Origin: an uncultured Bacteroidales bacterium
GTDB taxonomy: Bacteria; Bacteroidota; Bacteroidia; Bacteroidales; Muribaculaceae
DNA length: 47,933 bases
Reading direction: 5' to 3'
NCBI GenBank assembly: GCA_958418815.1
Contig: CATZGB010000021.1
Location: 1-47,933 of the forward strand
This document shows positions 32,949-41,402 of the stretch, in pieces; the first letter of the stretch is position 1, and every line of letters starts with the position of its first letter. A program made the translations under genes and the position numbers. The notes beneath the pieces were generated by a model. It was not told the origin of the DNA. It saw only the letters and a list, made by a program, of their open reading frames with translations, and ran no database searches.

Positions 32949-34280
32949 TTATCGGCGTCCGCGCATGGCGCGCATCATCTTCATGGGATTCTTCATCGCG
33001 GTGGCGGCCTTCATCATCTTGCGGGTCTGCTCAAACTGGGTGAGCAGGCGGTTGACCTCCTGCAGCGAAGTGCCCGAACCGGCGGCGATGCGCTTGCGGC
33101 GGCTACCGTTGATGATTTCGGGATTGGTGCGCTCCTTGGCGGTCATCGAGCTGATTATGGCCTCGATGCTCTTGAAAGCGTTGTCGTCGATGTCGACATC
33201 CTTTATCGCCTTTCCGAGGCCGGGAATCATCGATGCCAGGTCCTTGAGGTTGCCCATCTTCTTGATCTGCTGAATCTGGGCCAGGAAATCGTTGAAGTTA
33301 AACTGGTTGCGGGCGAGCTTGCGCTGGATTTCCAACGCCTGCTTTTCGTCAAACTGAGCCTGGGCCTTCTCCACCAGCGACACGATGTCACCCATGCCGA
33401 GGATACGGTCGGCCATTCGGGAGGGGTGGAAGAGGTCGAGCGCGTCGAGCTTCTCGCCGGTTCCGACAAACTTGATGGGCTTGGTGACCACTGTGCGTAT
33501 CGACAGGGCCGCACCGCCACGGGTGTCACCGTCGAGCTTTGTAAGCACGACACCGTCGAAATCGAGACGGTCGTTGAACTCCTTGGCCGTGTTGACCGCG
33601 TCCTGACCGGTCATCGAGTCAACCACAAACAGCGTCTCCTGGGGCTTGATGGCATTCTTGATAGCCTCGATTTCATCCATCATCTGCTCGTCGACGGCCA
33701 GACGGCCGGCGGTGTCGACAATCACCAGGTCGAGATGGTTCTGCTTCGCATAGGCGATGGCGTTCTTCGCGATCTCGACAGGGTTCTTGTTGCCCTCCTC
33801 GGTGTAGACCGGCACCTCAATCTGGGAGGCCAGCACCTTCAGCTGCTCGATGGCGGCGGGACGGTAGACGTCGCAGGCGACAAGCAGGGGGCGTTTCCCC
33901 TTCTCGCTCTTGAGCTTGCGGGCGAGCTTGCCCGAGAAAGTGGTCTTACCCGAACCCTGGAGACCCGACATCAGGATGACCGTGGGATTGCCCGAGAGGT
34001 TGACCTGCGCGGTCTCGCCACCCATCAGGGTAGCCAGCTCGTCATGAACAATCTTCACCATCAGCTCCTGGGGCTTGATGGCGTTTATCACATTCTGGCC
34101 GAGGGCTTTCTGCTTCACAGTGTCGGTGAAGCTCTTGGCCACCTTGTAGTTTACGTCGGCATCAAGGAGCGCGCGGCGCACATCCTTGAGGGTTTCGGCC
34201 ACATTGATTTCGGTAATCTTACCTTGGCCTTTAAGTATTTTGAAACTTCTTTCAAGTTTCTCGCTAAGATTCTCAAACAT
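32949..34280 (-). CDS. ffh: Signal recognition particle GTPase Ffh
   Basis: 443 residues. Ffh binds SRP RNA and signal sequences to target nascent membrane proteins. An N domain (1-95) is followed by the G domain with GLQGSGKT (P-loop), DTAGRL, TKLDGDTRGG and a methionine-rich M domain (about 300-443), which includes the RNA-binding GSG(T/S) segment and ends KMMRAMRGRR. Length is normal. It lies between panD (32 bp) and folD (27 bp). The SRP RNA gene itself is not in this window. Confidence 0.98.
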   Translation of the reverse strand: MFENLSEKLERSFKILKGQGKITEINVAETLKDVRRALLDADVNYKVAKSFTDTVKQKALGQNVINAIKPQELMVKIVHDELATLMGGETAQVNLSGNPTVILMSGLQGSGKTTFSGKLARKLKSEKGKRPLLVACDVYRPAAIEQLKVLASQIEVPVYTEEGNKNPVEIAKNAIAYAKQNHLDLVIVDTAGRLAVDEQMMDEIEAIKNAIKPQETLFVVDSMTGQDAVNTAKEFNDRLDFDGVVLTKLDGDTRGGAALSIRTVVTKPIKFVGTGEKLDALDLFHPSRMADRILGMGDIVSLVEKAQAQFDEKQALEIQRKLARNQFNFNDFLAQIQQIKKMGNLKDLASMIPGLGKAIKDVDIDDNAFKSIEAIISSMTAKERTNPEIINGSRRKRIAAGSGTSLQEVNRLLTQFEQTRKMMKAATAMKNPMKMMRAMRGRR

Positions 34281-34312
34281 ATGTCGGGAATGTTTTTTTC
34301 CTTTAAAACTGG

Positions 34313-34663
34313 TTAGAGGAGACGGTTGGTGGCTGTGTCGGGGAAGACAATCGAGGGCTTGAATCCGCGGGCCTCCTCGTAGGGCATCGAGGCGTAAGCC
34401 ATGATGATCACGATGTCGCCGGGCTGCACCTTGCGGGCCGCCGCGCCGTTGAGGCAGATAACCCCCGAACCGCGTTCGCCGGGGATGGCATATGTCTCCA
34501 GACGCTCGCCGTTGTTGTTGTCGACGATGTAGACATGCTCGCCCGGAAGGATGTCGGCGGCATCCATGAGGTCCTCGTCTATCGTGATGCTCCCGATATA
34601 ATCGAGGTTGGCCTCGGTGACGGTCACCCTGTGGATTTTCGATTTCAGTATTTCAACGTTCAT
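34313..34663 (-). CDS. panD: Aspartate 1-decarboxylase
   Basis: 116 residues from ATG 34663. PanD makes beta-alanine for pantothenate and coenzyme A; the precursor self-cleaves at Gly24-Ser25 to form its pyruvoyl cofactor. With this start, YIGS places G24 and S25 exactly, which decides against an in-frame TTG/ATG at 34690/34675 that would overlap panC. It starts one base after the panC stop. Confidence 0.96.
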   Translation of the reverse strand: MNVEILKSKIHRVTVTEANLDYIGSITIDEDLMDAADILPGEHVYIVDNNNGERLETYAIPGERGSGVICLNGAAARKVQPGDIVIIMAYASMPYEEARGFKPSIVFPDTATNRLL

Positions 34664-34664
34664 G

Positions 34665-35516
34665 TCAGCGTTCATATTTAATGTTGTCAATCAGGCGCAC
34701 ATCCCCGCAATAGCAGGTGATGCATCCCACGGCGTGGCCGTTGTGGGGAGTTGACCACTCCTTCAGCGGCTGCATCGTGAGGGGGTCGACAATCTCGTAA
34801 TACTCCACCTCCATCTGGGGGTAAGCGTCAAGCTCCTCTACCACCAGGCGGCGGGTGTCGTCGAGACTGTGGTCACGCGCCCACTCGACACTTTTCTTGA
34901 GTATGCGGTGTATCGCCGGGGCGACGGCGCGGTTCTCGGCCGTCAGCCTGACATTGCGGCTGCTCATGGCAAGCCCGTCATCCTCGCGGCATATCGGGCA
35001 GTCGATTATCTCTATCGGGAATTTCTCAAGCTCGACCATGCGGCGTATCACGGCAATCTGCTGGAAATCCTTCTCGCCGAAATATGCGCGGTCAGGCTCC
35101 ACAAAGCTGAAGAGCTTGCTCACCACCTGCGCTACTCCGTTGAAATGGCCCGGGCGCATGGGACCCTCCATCACGGCCGCCACCTCGCCGAGGTCAAACA
35201 CCCTGGTGTCCTCGGTGGGATACATCTCCTCGACAGTCGGGATGAAAGCGATGTCGACACCCGCCTCACGGAGCTTGGCGCAGTCGGCCTCCTCAGTGCG
35301 GGGATAGGTCGCCAGGTCGGCGGCATTGTTGAACTGGGTGGGATTCACGAAAACACTGACCACCACCGCCCCGTTTTCGCGGCGCGCGCGGTCGACCAGC
35401 GAGATATGTCCGGCATGGAGGGCACCCATCGTGGGCACCAGCCCTACCGAGCGGCCCTCGGCCTTGAAGCGGGCCACAGCTTCCTTGAGCCCGCTGACAC
35501 TTCTTATTATTTCCAT
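34665..35516 (-). CDS. panC: Pantothenate synthetase
   Basis: 283 residues. PanC joins pantoate and beta-alanine using ATP. PTMGALHAGHISLV (28-41) holds the HxGH nucleotide motif, and FGEKDFQQ and MSSRNVRL are the other signature loops. With panD, it forms the CoA precursor pair of this operon, which continues to ffh and folD. A -7 box lies 30 bp upstream. Confidence 0.97.
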   Translation of the reverse strand: MEIIRSVSGLKEAVARFKAEGRSVGLVPTMGALHAGHISLVDRARRENGAVVVSVFVNPTQFNNAADLATYPRTEEADCAKLREAGVDIAFIPTVEEMYPTEDTRVFDLGEVAAVMEGPMRPGHFNGVAQVVSKLFSFVEPDRAYFGEKDFQQIAVIRRMVELEKFPIEIIDCPICREDDGLAMSSRNVRLTAENRAVAPAIHRILKKSVEWARDHSLDDTRRLVVEELDAYPQMEVEYYEIVDPLTMQPLKEWSTPHNGHAVGCITCYCGDVRLIDNIKYER

Positions 35517-35545
35517 TTGTTAACAGTCAGGAATTTTTACGGGTG

Positions 35546-35553
35546 CAAAGTTA
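35546..35553 (-). promoter_or_regulatory. -7 box upstream of panC
   Basis: Minus-strand TAACTTTG; back-to-back with the recR box at 35598-35605, so the short gap is a divergent promoter region. Confidence 0.6.
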
Positions 35554-35597
35554 CGTTTTTTTTCAACATCTACCGCCAAAAATCCCGACAAATCCCG

Positions 35598-35605
35598 TAA
35601 CTTTG
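35598..35605 (+). promoter_or_regulatory. -7 box upstream of recR
   Basis: TAACTTTG, 38 bp before the recR ATG (35644). No clear TTTG at -33. Confidence 0.6.
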
Positions 35606-35643
35606 CAACTCTTTTCGACCCGACAAGGGATGGAGACATTCAT

Positions 35644-36270
35644 ATGAGACAGGAATTTGAATCCACACTGCTTGAAAACTGCGTCACCGAGATATCGCGG
35701 CTCCCCGGAATAGGCCGCAAGACCGCGCTGCGCCTGGCCCTCCACCTGCTCCGCCAGGACGAGGGGACGGCCAACGCCCTGGGGAACGCCATCATCGACA
35801 TGCGCAAAGGCATCACATATTGCAAGGTGTGCCACAACATCTCCGAGACCGAGCTTTGCCCGATATGCGCCGACCAGCGCCGCGACCGCGCCACCATATG
35901 CGTGGTGGAGTCGGTGAAGGATGTGATGATACTCGAAAGCACCGGCCAGTTCAACGGCCTGTATCACGTCCTCGGCGGGGTCATCTCCCCCATCGACGGT
36001 GTCAGCCCCGACCAGCTTGAAATCGACTCCCTGATAGCCCGGGTCGGCGAGGGTGGCATCTCTGAGGTGATTCTCGCCCTCGGAGCCACCATGGAGGGTG
36101 ACACCACCGGATATTACATCTACCGACGCCTGGCCCCCCACGCCGAGGTGAAAGTGACCCAGCTTGCCCGGGGCGTGGCCCTCGGCAACGAAATCGAGTA
36201 CACCGACGAACTGACCCTTGGCCGCTCACTGACCAACCGCACCCTGTTCGCCGACTCCATCAAGGCATAG
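35644..36270 (+). CDS. recR: Recombination mediator protein RecR
   Basis: 208 residues. RecR, with RecO and RecF, helps load RecA at gaps. A helix-hairpin-helix LPGIGRKTA (20-28), a four-cysteine zinc finger (YCKVC ... LCPIC, about 59-77) and a Toprim domain (VVESVKDVM, followed by the YHVLGG and GVSPDQ segments) appear in the standard order. It is followed at 17 bp by the GNAT gene. Confidence 0.97.
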   Translation: MRQEFESTLLENCVTEISRLPGIGRKTALRLALHLLRQDEGTANALGNAIIDMRKGITYCKVCHNISETELCPICADQRRDRATICVVESVKDVMILESTGQFNGLYHVLGGVISPIDGVSPDQLEIDSLIARVGEGGISEVILALGATMEGDTTGYYIYRRLAPHAEVKVTQLARGVALGNEIEYTDELTLGRSLTNRTLFADSIKA

Positions 36271-36287
36271 CAACGCAGACACAACCA

Positions 36288-36824
36288 ATGGGCGAAAGAC
36301 TGGAGAAAACTGAGGTGAGGCTGAGGGCCATGGAGCCTGGGGATGTCGACCGTATGTATCTGTGGGAAAACGACCGGGGGATATGGCCGTTCGGGGGCAC
36401 ACGCGCCCCGATGTCAAGACACCAGCTTTGGGAGTACGCTGAAAATTACGACGCCAACCCATTCTCGGCCGGCCAGCTCAGGCTGATCATAGAGACCGCC
36501 ACCGAGGACACGGCCGAGGCTTGCGGCATGCTCGACCTTTACGACATCGACCCTGTCAACTCCAGGGCGATGGTCGGGATAATGGTAGCGCCGCAATGGC
36601 GCGGCCATGGAATCGCCACACGCGCCCTGACGCTTGCCGGGGAATATTGCCGCGACACACTCGGGCTGGCAACGCTCGCTTCCGAGGTGGCCGCCGACAA
36701 TTCCCCCTCCATAACGCTTTTTGAGGAGAAAGCCGGGTTTACGCGTGTCGGCACACGCCCATCATGGTTCCGCCGTGGAGACCGGTTTGTCGCCTCCATC
36801 CTGTTTCAAAAAAAGCTCATCTGA
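36288..36824 (+). CDS. GNAT-family N-acetyltransferase
   Basis: 178 residues of the RimJ/RimL-SpeG type. The acetyl-CoA loop is APQWRGHGIA (about 107-116), and LGLATLASEVAADNSPSITLFEEKAGF carries the usual late helix and strand. The substrate (amine, ribosomal protein or polyamine) cannot be told from sequence. It shares a transcript with recR. Confidence 0.88.
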   Translation: MGERLEKTEVRLRAMEPGDVDRMYLWENDRGIWPFGGTRAPMSRHQLWEYAENYDANPFSAGQLRLIIETATEDTAEACGMLDLYDIDPVNSRAMVGIMVAPQWRGHGIATRALTLAGEYCRDTLGLATLASEVAADNSPSITLFEEKAGFTRVGTRPSWFRRGDRFVASILFQKKLI

Positions 36825-36839
36825 CCCCTCCCTCCCACA

Positions 36840-37055
36840 CATCCGGGACACACTATCCCCGAGTCTGTCTACGCAAACTCGATTGAAGATGAGGCCGGCG
36901 CAAAGGCTGAATTCAAGGCCGTGCTTGACAACGCGAGCGCCACCGACGCCGAAAAAACCACAGCGATGTAGACCTACCAGCAGAACGCCACTCCCGCTCC
37001 CGGCTATGCCTTCGATATGACATACCTGATGTCTTACACCGCCGTCACCGCTGAA
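36840..37055 (+). pseudogene. Decayed gene fragment with in-frame stop
   Basis: A plus-strand frame from about 36840 encodes ESVYANSIEDEAGAKAEF and continues past a TAG (36969-36971) into TYQQNATPAPGYAFDMTYLM. The TAG sits where a CAG would continue the frame, one transition away. The DMTYLM segment recalls linker regions of large surface proteins in Muribaculaceae, but the match is from memory. No start codon or ribosome-binding context is seen. It abuts a GH3 tail in another frame. Confidence 0.5.
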
Positions 37056-37056
37056 G

Positions 37057-37227
37057 ATGATAAAGGCCGGAGAGACTGTCGGATTCGACATCGACCTCAC
37101 CGACGAGGCATTCTCATATTACAAGACCGACCTCCACGACTTCGGCTATGACGCCGGGGAATATGAGATACTTGTCGGCAACTCATCGGCCGACATCCTG
37201 CTGCGCCAGACCGTCAAGGTGAAATAA
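37057..37227 (+). pseudogene. C-terminal fragment of a GH3 beta-glucosidase
   Basis: From 37057 the frame reads MIKAGETVGFDIDLTDEAF followed by SYYKTDLHDFGYDAGEYEI and LVGNSSADILLRQTVKVK. This is the last portion of the fibronectin-III-like domain of GH3 beta-glucosidases (pattern YD..... PGEYEVLVG.SS.DI.L). The catalytic domains are absent, so it is a relic of about 56 residues. It follows the other fragment directly, suggesting a deletion scar. A terminator (37254-37309) remains. Confidence 0.7.
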
Positions 37228-37253
37228 CCCGCGAAGGTCTCCCCTTCAATACA

Positions 37254-37309
37254 GATGCCATCCCGACATGGACACTTGTTAGTCCTCCGTCGGGATGGCA
37301 TCATTTTGT
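37254..37309 (+). terminator. Terminator after the GH3 remnant
   Basis: The 14-bp arms GATGCCATCCCGAC (37254-37267) and GTCGGGATGGCATC (37289-37302) have an inner GGAC/GTCC pair, then ATTTTGTTATT. It is intact although the gene upstream is decayed. Confidence 0.85.
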
Positions 37310-37344
37310 TATTAGGCAGATTTCAGCATCAATGCTCCGGGGGC

Positions 37345-39660
37345 TCAGAGACGGTCTTTCTCTGACGAGCCGGCACCGGTGCCACGGTATTTCGACCGGG
37401 ATGCGTTCAGCCTGTATCGCAGGGTCAGGCGCAGGTTGCGCGACCCCTGGTAGTTGGCCGTGGAGACAAGAATGTCGCCATTATACATTTTCACACGCTC
37501 ATTGGCGGTGTCGAATATGTCGCGGGCCTCAAGCTTGACGGAGAAAGAGTCGTTGAAGAATCTTTTGGTGACTCCGATATTGAGATAGCTGGTGGCCTTG
37601 ATGTAGCAGTTCTGCCCATGTCCGGCAGTCTGTGCCATAAAGTCCGCGTCAACCGTCCACCCTTTCGGCAACGTCACAGTGTTGCTCCAGTTGAGATACA
37701 GAAACGGCTTGTCGAGTCTCTTCTCACGTCCAAGGAACTCAGTGGTGTAGAAACTGCAGAAGACTCCGACGGTGGGCTGTGTCGACCAGCATCCGACTGT
37801 GGGCTGCGCGCCGACGGCAAACTGGAATTGCCTGTAAAGAGGCACATTCTCGAATATCACGAGCTTCACCAGCGGGTCGTTATCATAACGCTCGGTGGTA
37901 TAGAACACCGAGTTGTTCTCATGGTTGTATATGGCCTGGGCGAAGAAGTAACGCCACTGGGCCATGAGCTGGGCGGTGTACATCCTCGTTGGTTTCAGGG
38001 CCGGGTTGCCTGCCTGATAGCTGTAACGGTTGACATACTCCACGGTGCCGTCGAGCTGACGGTAAGAAGGACGGCGCGTGCGGCTGGTAAGGTTGAACGA
38101 CAATCCCACCTGCCCGGCCTGGGCCGACGCTGTCAGCGACGGAAACCAGTTGTCATATGTGCGGCTCAGGTCATTATCGAGCATCCCGCCTTCGAAATAG
38201 CGGTAACGCACATGCTCGTATCTCAATCCCACGCCGAGCTGCACCGGCCCGAACGACTGCGACATCTCGGCAAACGCGGCTATGCCGCTCTCCTTGATTT
38301 CCGTGTCGCCCCCGGAGATTCCGGCTCCTTGGTAAACCGAGTTGTATGAGACCCTGGAGTCAGTGAACTCCTCTCCCACCTCAATCGAGCCTTTCCACAA
38401 CGGATAAGACAACACCAGCTTCTCGGCCCACATGCGGCTGCGGTTGACAGCGTCGGTCAACACCACCTGGTCTTGGGCGAGGGCTCCGGTCTCAACCTTG
38501 GTGCTTGACTTGCTTGTCTCGGTCTGCAGGAAATCGCCATTGAAGTCGACCGACAGCTTGCCGAACGACCCGGTGTAATACACATTGGCGTTATGGTCGG
38601 GAAGCTCGGTCTCATCCCCGTCGTTCCACTGCCACAGCGACTCATACGGAACCCCGTCTGATGTCACACGGGTGTCAACCGTGCCCTTGAGCGAAACCCG
38701 GGATTTCCCTGCCTGGTAATACGCGCCGAACGAGTGGTTCTGGCCTGCCTGGTAGTTGAAGCCCAATTTCCCATACAGGTTGCGCGAAACCGGCGTGGTG
38801 TAGGCTTCCACCTGCTGGTCGAAGACCTGCGGGCCATAAGTTGTAAGCGAACTGATGTCGTGAAACCTCCATTTGCCTCCATAGAAATAACCGTTGGCAA
38901 AGACCTCCAGACCACCCACGCGGTATTTCAGGTCAAGGTTCTCGGAGTTGCGCGCAAAAGTGGCCAGCATTGTGTTGCTGTAGGCCGCCAGGCTGAATCC
39001 CTCACCCTTCGGGGGCAATGTCTTTATGCGTATCACGGCGTTGACATCAGCCGGATACTGCGGGCCGGGATTGCTGATCACCTCCACCGACTTGATGTCT
39101 TCCGAGCTGAGCTGTTCAAGCGATGACGCATCCGTCACCTTGCGGCCATTGATATATATCACCGGTGCGCCACGTCCGAAGACCTTGAAATTTCCATCTC
39201 CTCCGGTGATGAGGGGGATTTTGGCGAGGACATCATTTGCCGTCCCGGCCTTTGACAGCACGCTCCCCGCTACTGTGGTCACCATCGCGTTTCCGGTCAG
39301 CCTCGTGGCCGGGAGGTCGGCCTTGACCACGACCTCGCCGAGCATCACCGACGACTCCTCAAGCGCAATCACCCCGAAATCACCCGTGGGCGGGATATTC
39401 CCGGTAAAGTCGACATATCCCACCATCGTTATCTTCACGCGGTCGGCCCCTGCCGGGGCTTTTCCGAAACAGAAACCGCCGTCGTCGCCGCTCACCACGC
39501 CGTCGACATAAACGCTGTCTCGCATCAACACCACATTGGCAAACGGCAATGGCTCACCCGATGATGCCTCGACAACCTTTCCGCAGACAGCCTGCGCGAA
39601 AGTCAGCAACGGGATTATGGCAAATCCCGCCAATATGAAAATCCTTTGTGAAAATCGCAT
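37345..39660 (-). CDS. TonB-dependent-receptor-like outer-membrane protein
   Basis: 771 residues. A signal peptide (1-22, ending FAQA) is followed by a carboxypeptidase-regulatory-like domain (about 24-100; GKVVEASSGEPLPFANVVL), a plug (about 105-210; GAPVIYINGRKVTD, IKSVEVISNPGPQYPADVNAVIRI) and a beta-barrel of the OMP_b-brl_3 type. This architecture is common for non-SusC receptors. No SusD, sigma/anti-sigma or TCS gene is adjacent. A 27-bp near-duplication near 37766-37806 encodes two QPTVG units. Ligand unknown. Confidence 0.88.
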   Translation of the reverse strand: MRFSQRIFILAGFAIIPLLTFAQAVCGKVVEASSGEPLPFANVVLMRDSVYVDGVVSGDDGGFCFGKAPAGADRVKITMVGYVDFTGNIPPTGDFGVIALEESSVMLGEVVVKADLPATRLTGNAMVTTVAGSVLSKAGTANDVLAKIPLITGGDGNFKVFGRGAPVIYINGRKVTDASSLEQLSSEDIKSVEVISNPGPQYPADVNAVIRIKTLPPKGEGFSLAAYSNTMLATFARNSENLDLKYRVGGLEVFANGYFYGGKWRFHDISSLTTYGPQVFDQQVEAYTTPVSRNLYGKLGFNYQAGQNHSFGAYYQAGKSRVSLKGTVDTRVTSDGVPYESLWQWNDGDETELPDHNANVYYTGSFGKLSVDFNGDFLQTETSKSSTKVETGALAQDQVVLTDAVNRSRMWAEKLVLSYPLWKGSIEVGEEFTDSRVSYNSVYQGAGISGGDTEIKESGIAAFAEMSQSFGPVQLGVGLRYEHVRYRYFEGGMLDNDLSRTYDNWFPSLTASAQAGQVGLSFNLTSRTRRPSYRQLDGTVEYVNRYSYQAGNPALKPTRMYTAQLMAQWRYFFAQAIYNHENNSVFYTTERYDNDPLVKLVIFENVPLYRQFQFAVGAQPTVGCWSTQPTVGVFCSFYTTEFLGREKRLDKPFLYLNWSNTVTLPKGWTVDADFMAQTAGHGQNCYIKATSYLNIGVTKRFFNDSFSVKLEARDIFDTANERVKMYNGDILVSTANYQGSRNLRLTLRYRLNASRSKYRGTGAGSSEKDRL

Positions 39661-39710
39661 AAATATGTCTGATTGGTCTGTAAGAGATAACCTGTCTATT
39701 TATTTCGGCA

Positions 39711-39741
39711 CAAAGTTACGCAAACCGACATACATTTCCAA
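39711..39741 (-). promoter_or_regulatory. Promoter of the outer-membrane receptor gene
   Basis: Minus-strand TAACTTTG (39711-39718) and TTG (39739-39741), 20 bp apart, 50 bp upstream of the ATG. Confidence 0.8.
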
Positions 39742-39830
39742 TTAAAAACCAATCAAATATTTCATCAATAAAAATCCCGCACTTCGGGGGGGGTAAAATA
39801 TCATATCATAACCATCACCCCTGTACAAAC

Positions 39831-39854
39831 AAAAAATACCGAAAAGGCGTATTT
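39831..39854 (-). terminator. Terminator of the urease/metal-transport operon
   Basis: Minus strand: AAATACGCC pairs with GGTATTT around a short loop, followed by T6, just after the cbiO stop. Confidence 0.65.
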
Positions 39855-40564
39855 CAGCCTGTTTTGCCAGCGATTGCTACCAGGCGGTCAACAGCCTCAT
39901 CGGTGGGGCCGTCGAAAACCACACATCCCCGGTCGAGTAGAATCGAGCGGGAGCATATGTCACGCGCGAGGTCGAGATTATGGGTGGCAAGCAACATAGC
40001 CTGCGGAAGCCGCCGCAACAGATAGCAAAGGGCATTCCTGGCACGCAAGTCGAGATAAGATGTCGGTTCGTCAAGGACGAGTATCGAAGGACGCATCGAC
40101 AAGACCGTCGCAATGGCCACCATACGGCGTTCGCCCCCCGAAAGCCTCGTGGTCTGACGGTCGACCAAGTGCGACGCGCCTATCGCCTCAAGCGCCTCGC
40201 GTACCCGGCGGTCAACCTCCTCTGCCGGAAGCTTCATCATCTGAGGCCCGAAGGCTACATCAGCGTAGACTGTAGGCGAGAAAAGCTGGTCGTCGGCGTT
40301 CTGAAACACCATGCCGACCTTCTGCCGGGCCTCTGCCACGGTTTTCTTTGTCAGCGCGACACCGTCGACATCCACTCTTCCCGAAGTTGGCGACAGCAGG
40401 CCATTGGTCTGCAACAGCAGCGTCGACTTGCCTGCACCGTTCAACCCCAGCAACGCCACCTTCTCCCCCTTGTCGATGGAGAATGTCACCCCGCGCAACG
40501 CTTCCTCCCCTCCGGCCGAGGGGTAAGAATAATGCACATCTGAAAATCGCAATGCCTCTGACAT
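39854..40564 (-). CDS. cbiO: ECF transporter ATPase (nickel/cobalt)
   Basis: 236 residues from ATG 40564; the frame runs further upstream but that is a shadow of cbiQ. It carries Walker A GLNGAGKST, Q-loop VFQNADDQLF, the signature LSGGERR and Walker B ILVLDEPTS. This ATPase powers metal uptake with CbiQ and CbiM. One copy is present, as in Ni/Co-type group I ECF systems where it forms a homodimer. The urease context suggests nickel (NikO). Confidence 0.93.
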   Translation of the reverse strand: MSEALRFSDVHYSYPSAGGEEALRGVTFSIDKGEKVALLGLNGAGKSTLLLQTNGLLSPTSGRVDVDGVALTKKTVAEARQKVGMVFQNADDQLFSPTVYADVAFGPQMMKLPAEEVDRRVREALEAIGASHLVDRQTTRLSGGERRMVAIATVLSMRPSILVLDEPTSYLDLRARNALCYLLRRLPQAMLLATHNLDLARDICSRSILLDRGCVVFDGPTDEAVDRLVAIAGKTG

Positions 40565-40587
40565 AAGTGATGCTTTGTAGTTTTGGC

Positions 40588-41382
40588 TCATCCGAAGAAG
40601 AGAGCCGACAGGTCGAAATACCTCATCGAGAATATCACCCCTCCCCATATCAACACAAAAACAGTGGAATTGGTTTCCCAGCCTGCCGGCTGGCTCCCCC
40701 TGACAAACGACTGCGGCAGCGTGCCGTCGAATCTCCGTGCCATCATCGCCCGGTTTATCCGCTCGCCACGTTCGACGGTGCGCAACAGCAACTGCCCCAC
40801 AAACGGCCCCCATTCCCGTATCGGATAATTGCGTCGGCCATACCCGCGCGACTGGCGGGCGCGGTGCATCGTCACAGCCTCCTCCCCCAGGGTCTGCATG
40901 TAGCGGCTGACCATCAGCAGCTGCGTCACCATCACTGACGGCAACCCGAGCCGCCCCAGCGCGCGGCAGACCCCGTTGAAACCGCAGACATACACCAGCA
41001 GCAACGCCGCCTGGACCGACAACAGTCCGCGGACTACTATCGAGATGAACGAAATCCATCCGGCCCAGACCTCCACCCCGCAGACCGTCATCGCGACCCT
41101 GTGGTCAAACACCGGGTTCATGACCCCGATGAGCAGGATGAAGGGCAATGTGACCAGCGACTTGCGAAAGACCCTCGCATATGTGACATGGCTCAATGGA
41201 GCCATCACCACCGGGTAGGCGGCAAACCATATCAGCTTGCCGAGCTGCAGCACCGGCACCGAAAGCATCACGACCACATACCCCACGGCCACCAGCAGCA
41301 AAGCCCGATGGTCGATGTCGCTGAGATGGTTGCGCGTCGCGCAACCATCACCCAACAGCGGATTTGAAAGACGGACACTCAT
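40588..41382 (-). CDS. cbiQ: ECF transporter transmembrane subunit
   Basis: 264 residues from ATG 41382. An alternative TTG at 41406 overlaps the cbiM stop and is possible. Five or so membrane helices are followed by the coupling segment TMHRARQSRGYGRR, which resembles the EAA-type A-R-G motif that docks onto CbiO. It transmits ATP hydrolysis to the substrate-binding CbiM. It lies between cbiM and cbiO, the usual order. Confidence 0.93.
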   Translation of the reverse strand: MSVRLSNPLLGDGCATRNHLSDIDHRALLLVAVGYVVVMLSVPVLQLGKLIWFAAYPVVMAPLSHVTYARVFRKSLVTLPFILLIGVMNPVFDHRVAMTVCGVEVWAGWISFISIVVRGLLSVQAALLLVYVCGFNGVCRALGRLGLPSVMVTQLLMVSRYMQTLGEEAVTMHRARQSRGYGRRNYPIREWGPFVGQLLLRTVERGERINRAMMARRFDGTLPQSFVRGSQPAGWETNSTVFVLIWGGVIFSMRYFDLSALFFG

Positions 41383-41402
41383 AAGGGTCAATTTCGGGAA
41401 GG

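Noticed and set aside
32556..34316. 586-residue plus-strand open frame
   Set aside because: Antisense to folD and ffh, with repetitive HL/VD composition and no recognisable domain; a coding shadow.
39786..39793. G8 run near the receptor promoter as a phase-variable tract
   Set aside because: It lies in the 3' region between cbiO and the receptor promoter, not in a -7/-33 spacer or coding start, so a switching role has no support.
40565..41059. 165-residue N-terminal extension in frame with cbiO
   Set aside because: It overlaps cbiQ in another frame, is low-complexity Gly/Ala/Pro, and the ABC domain begins at the ATG at 40564.
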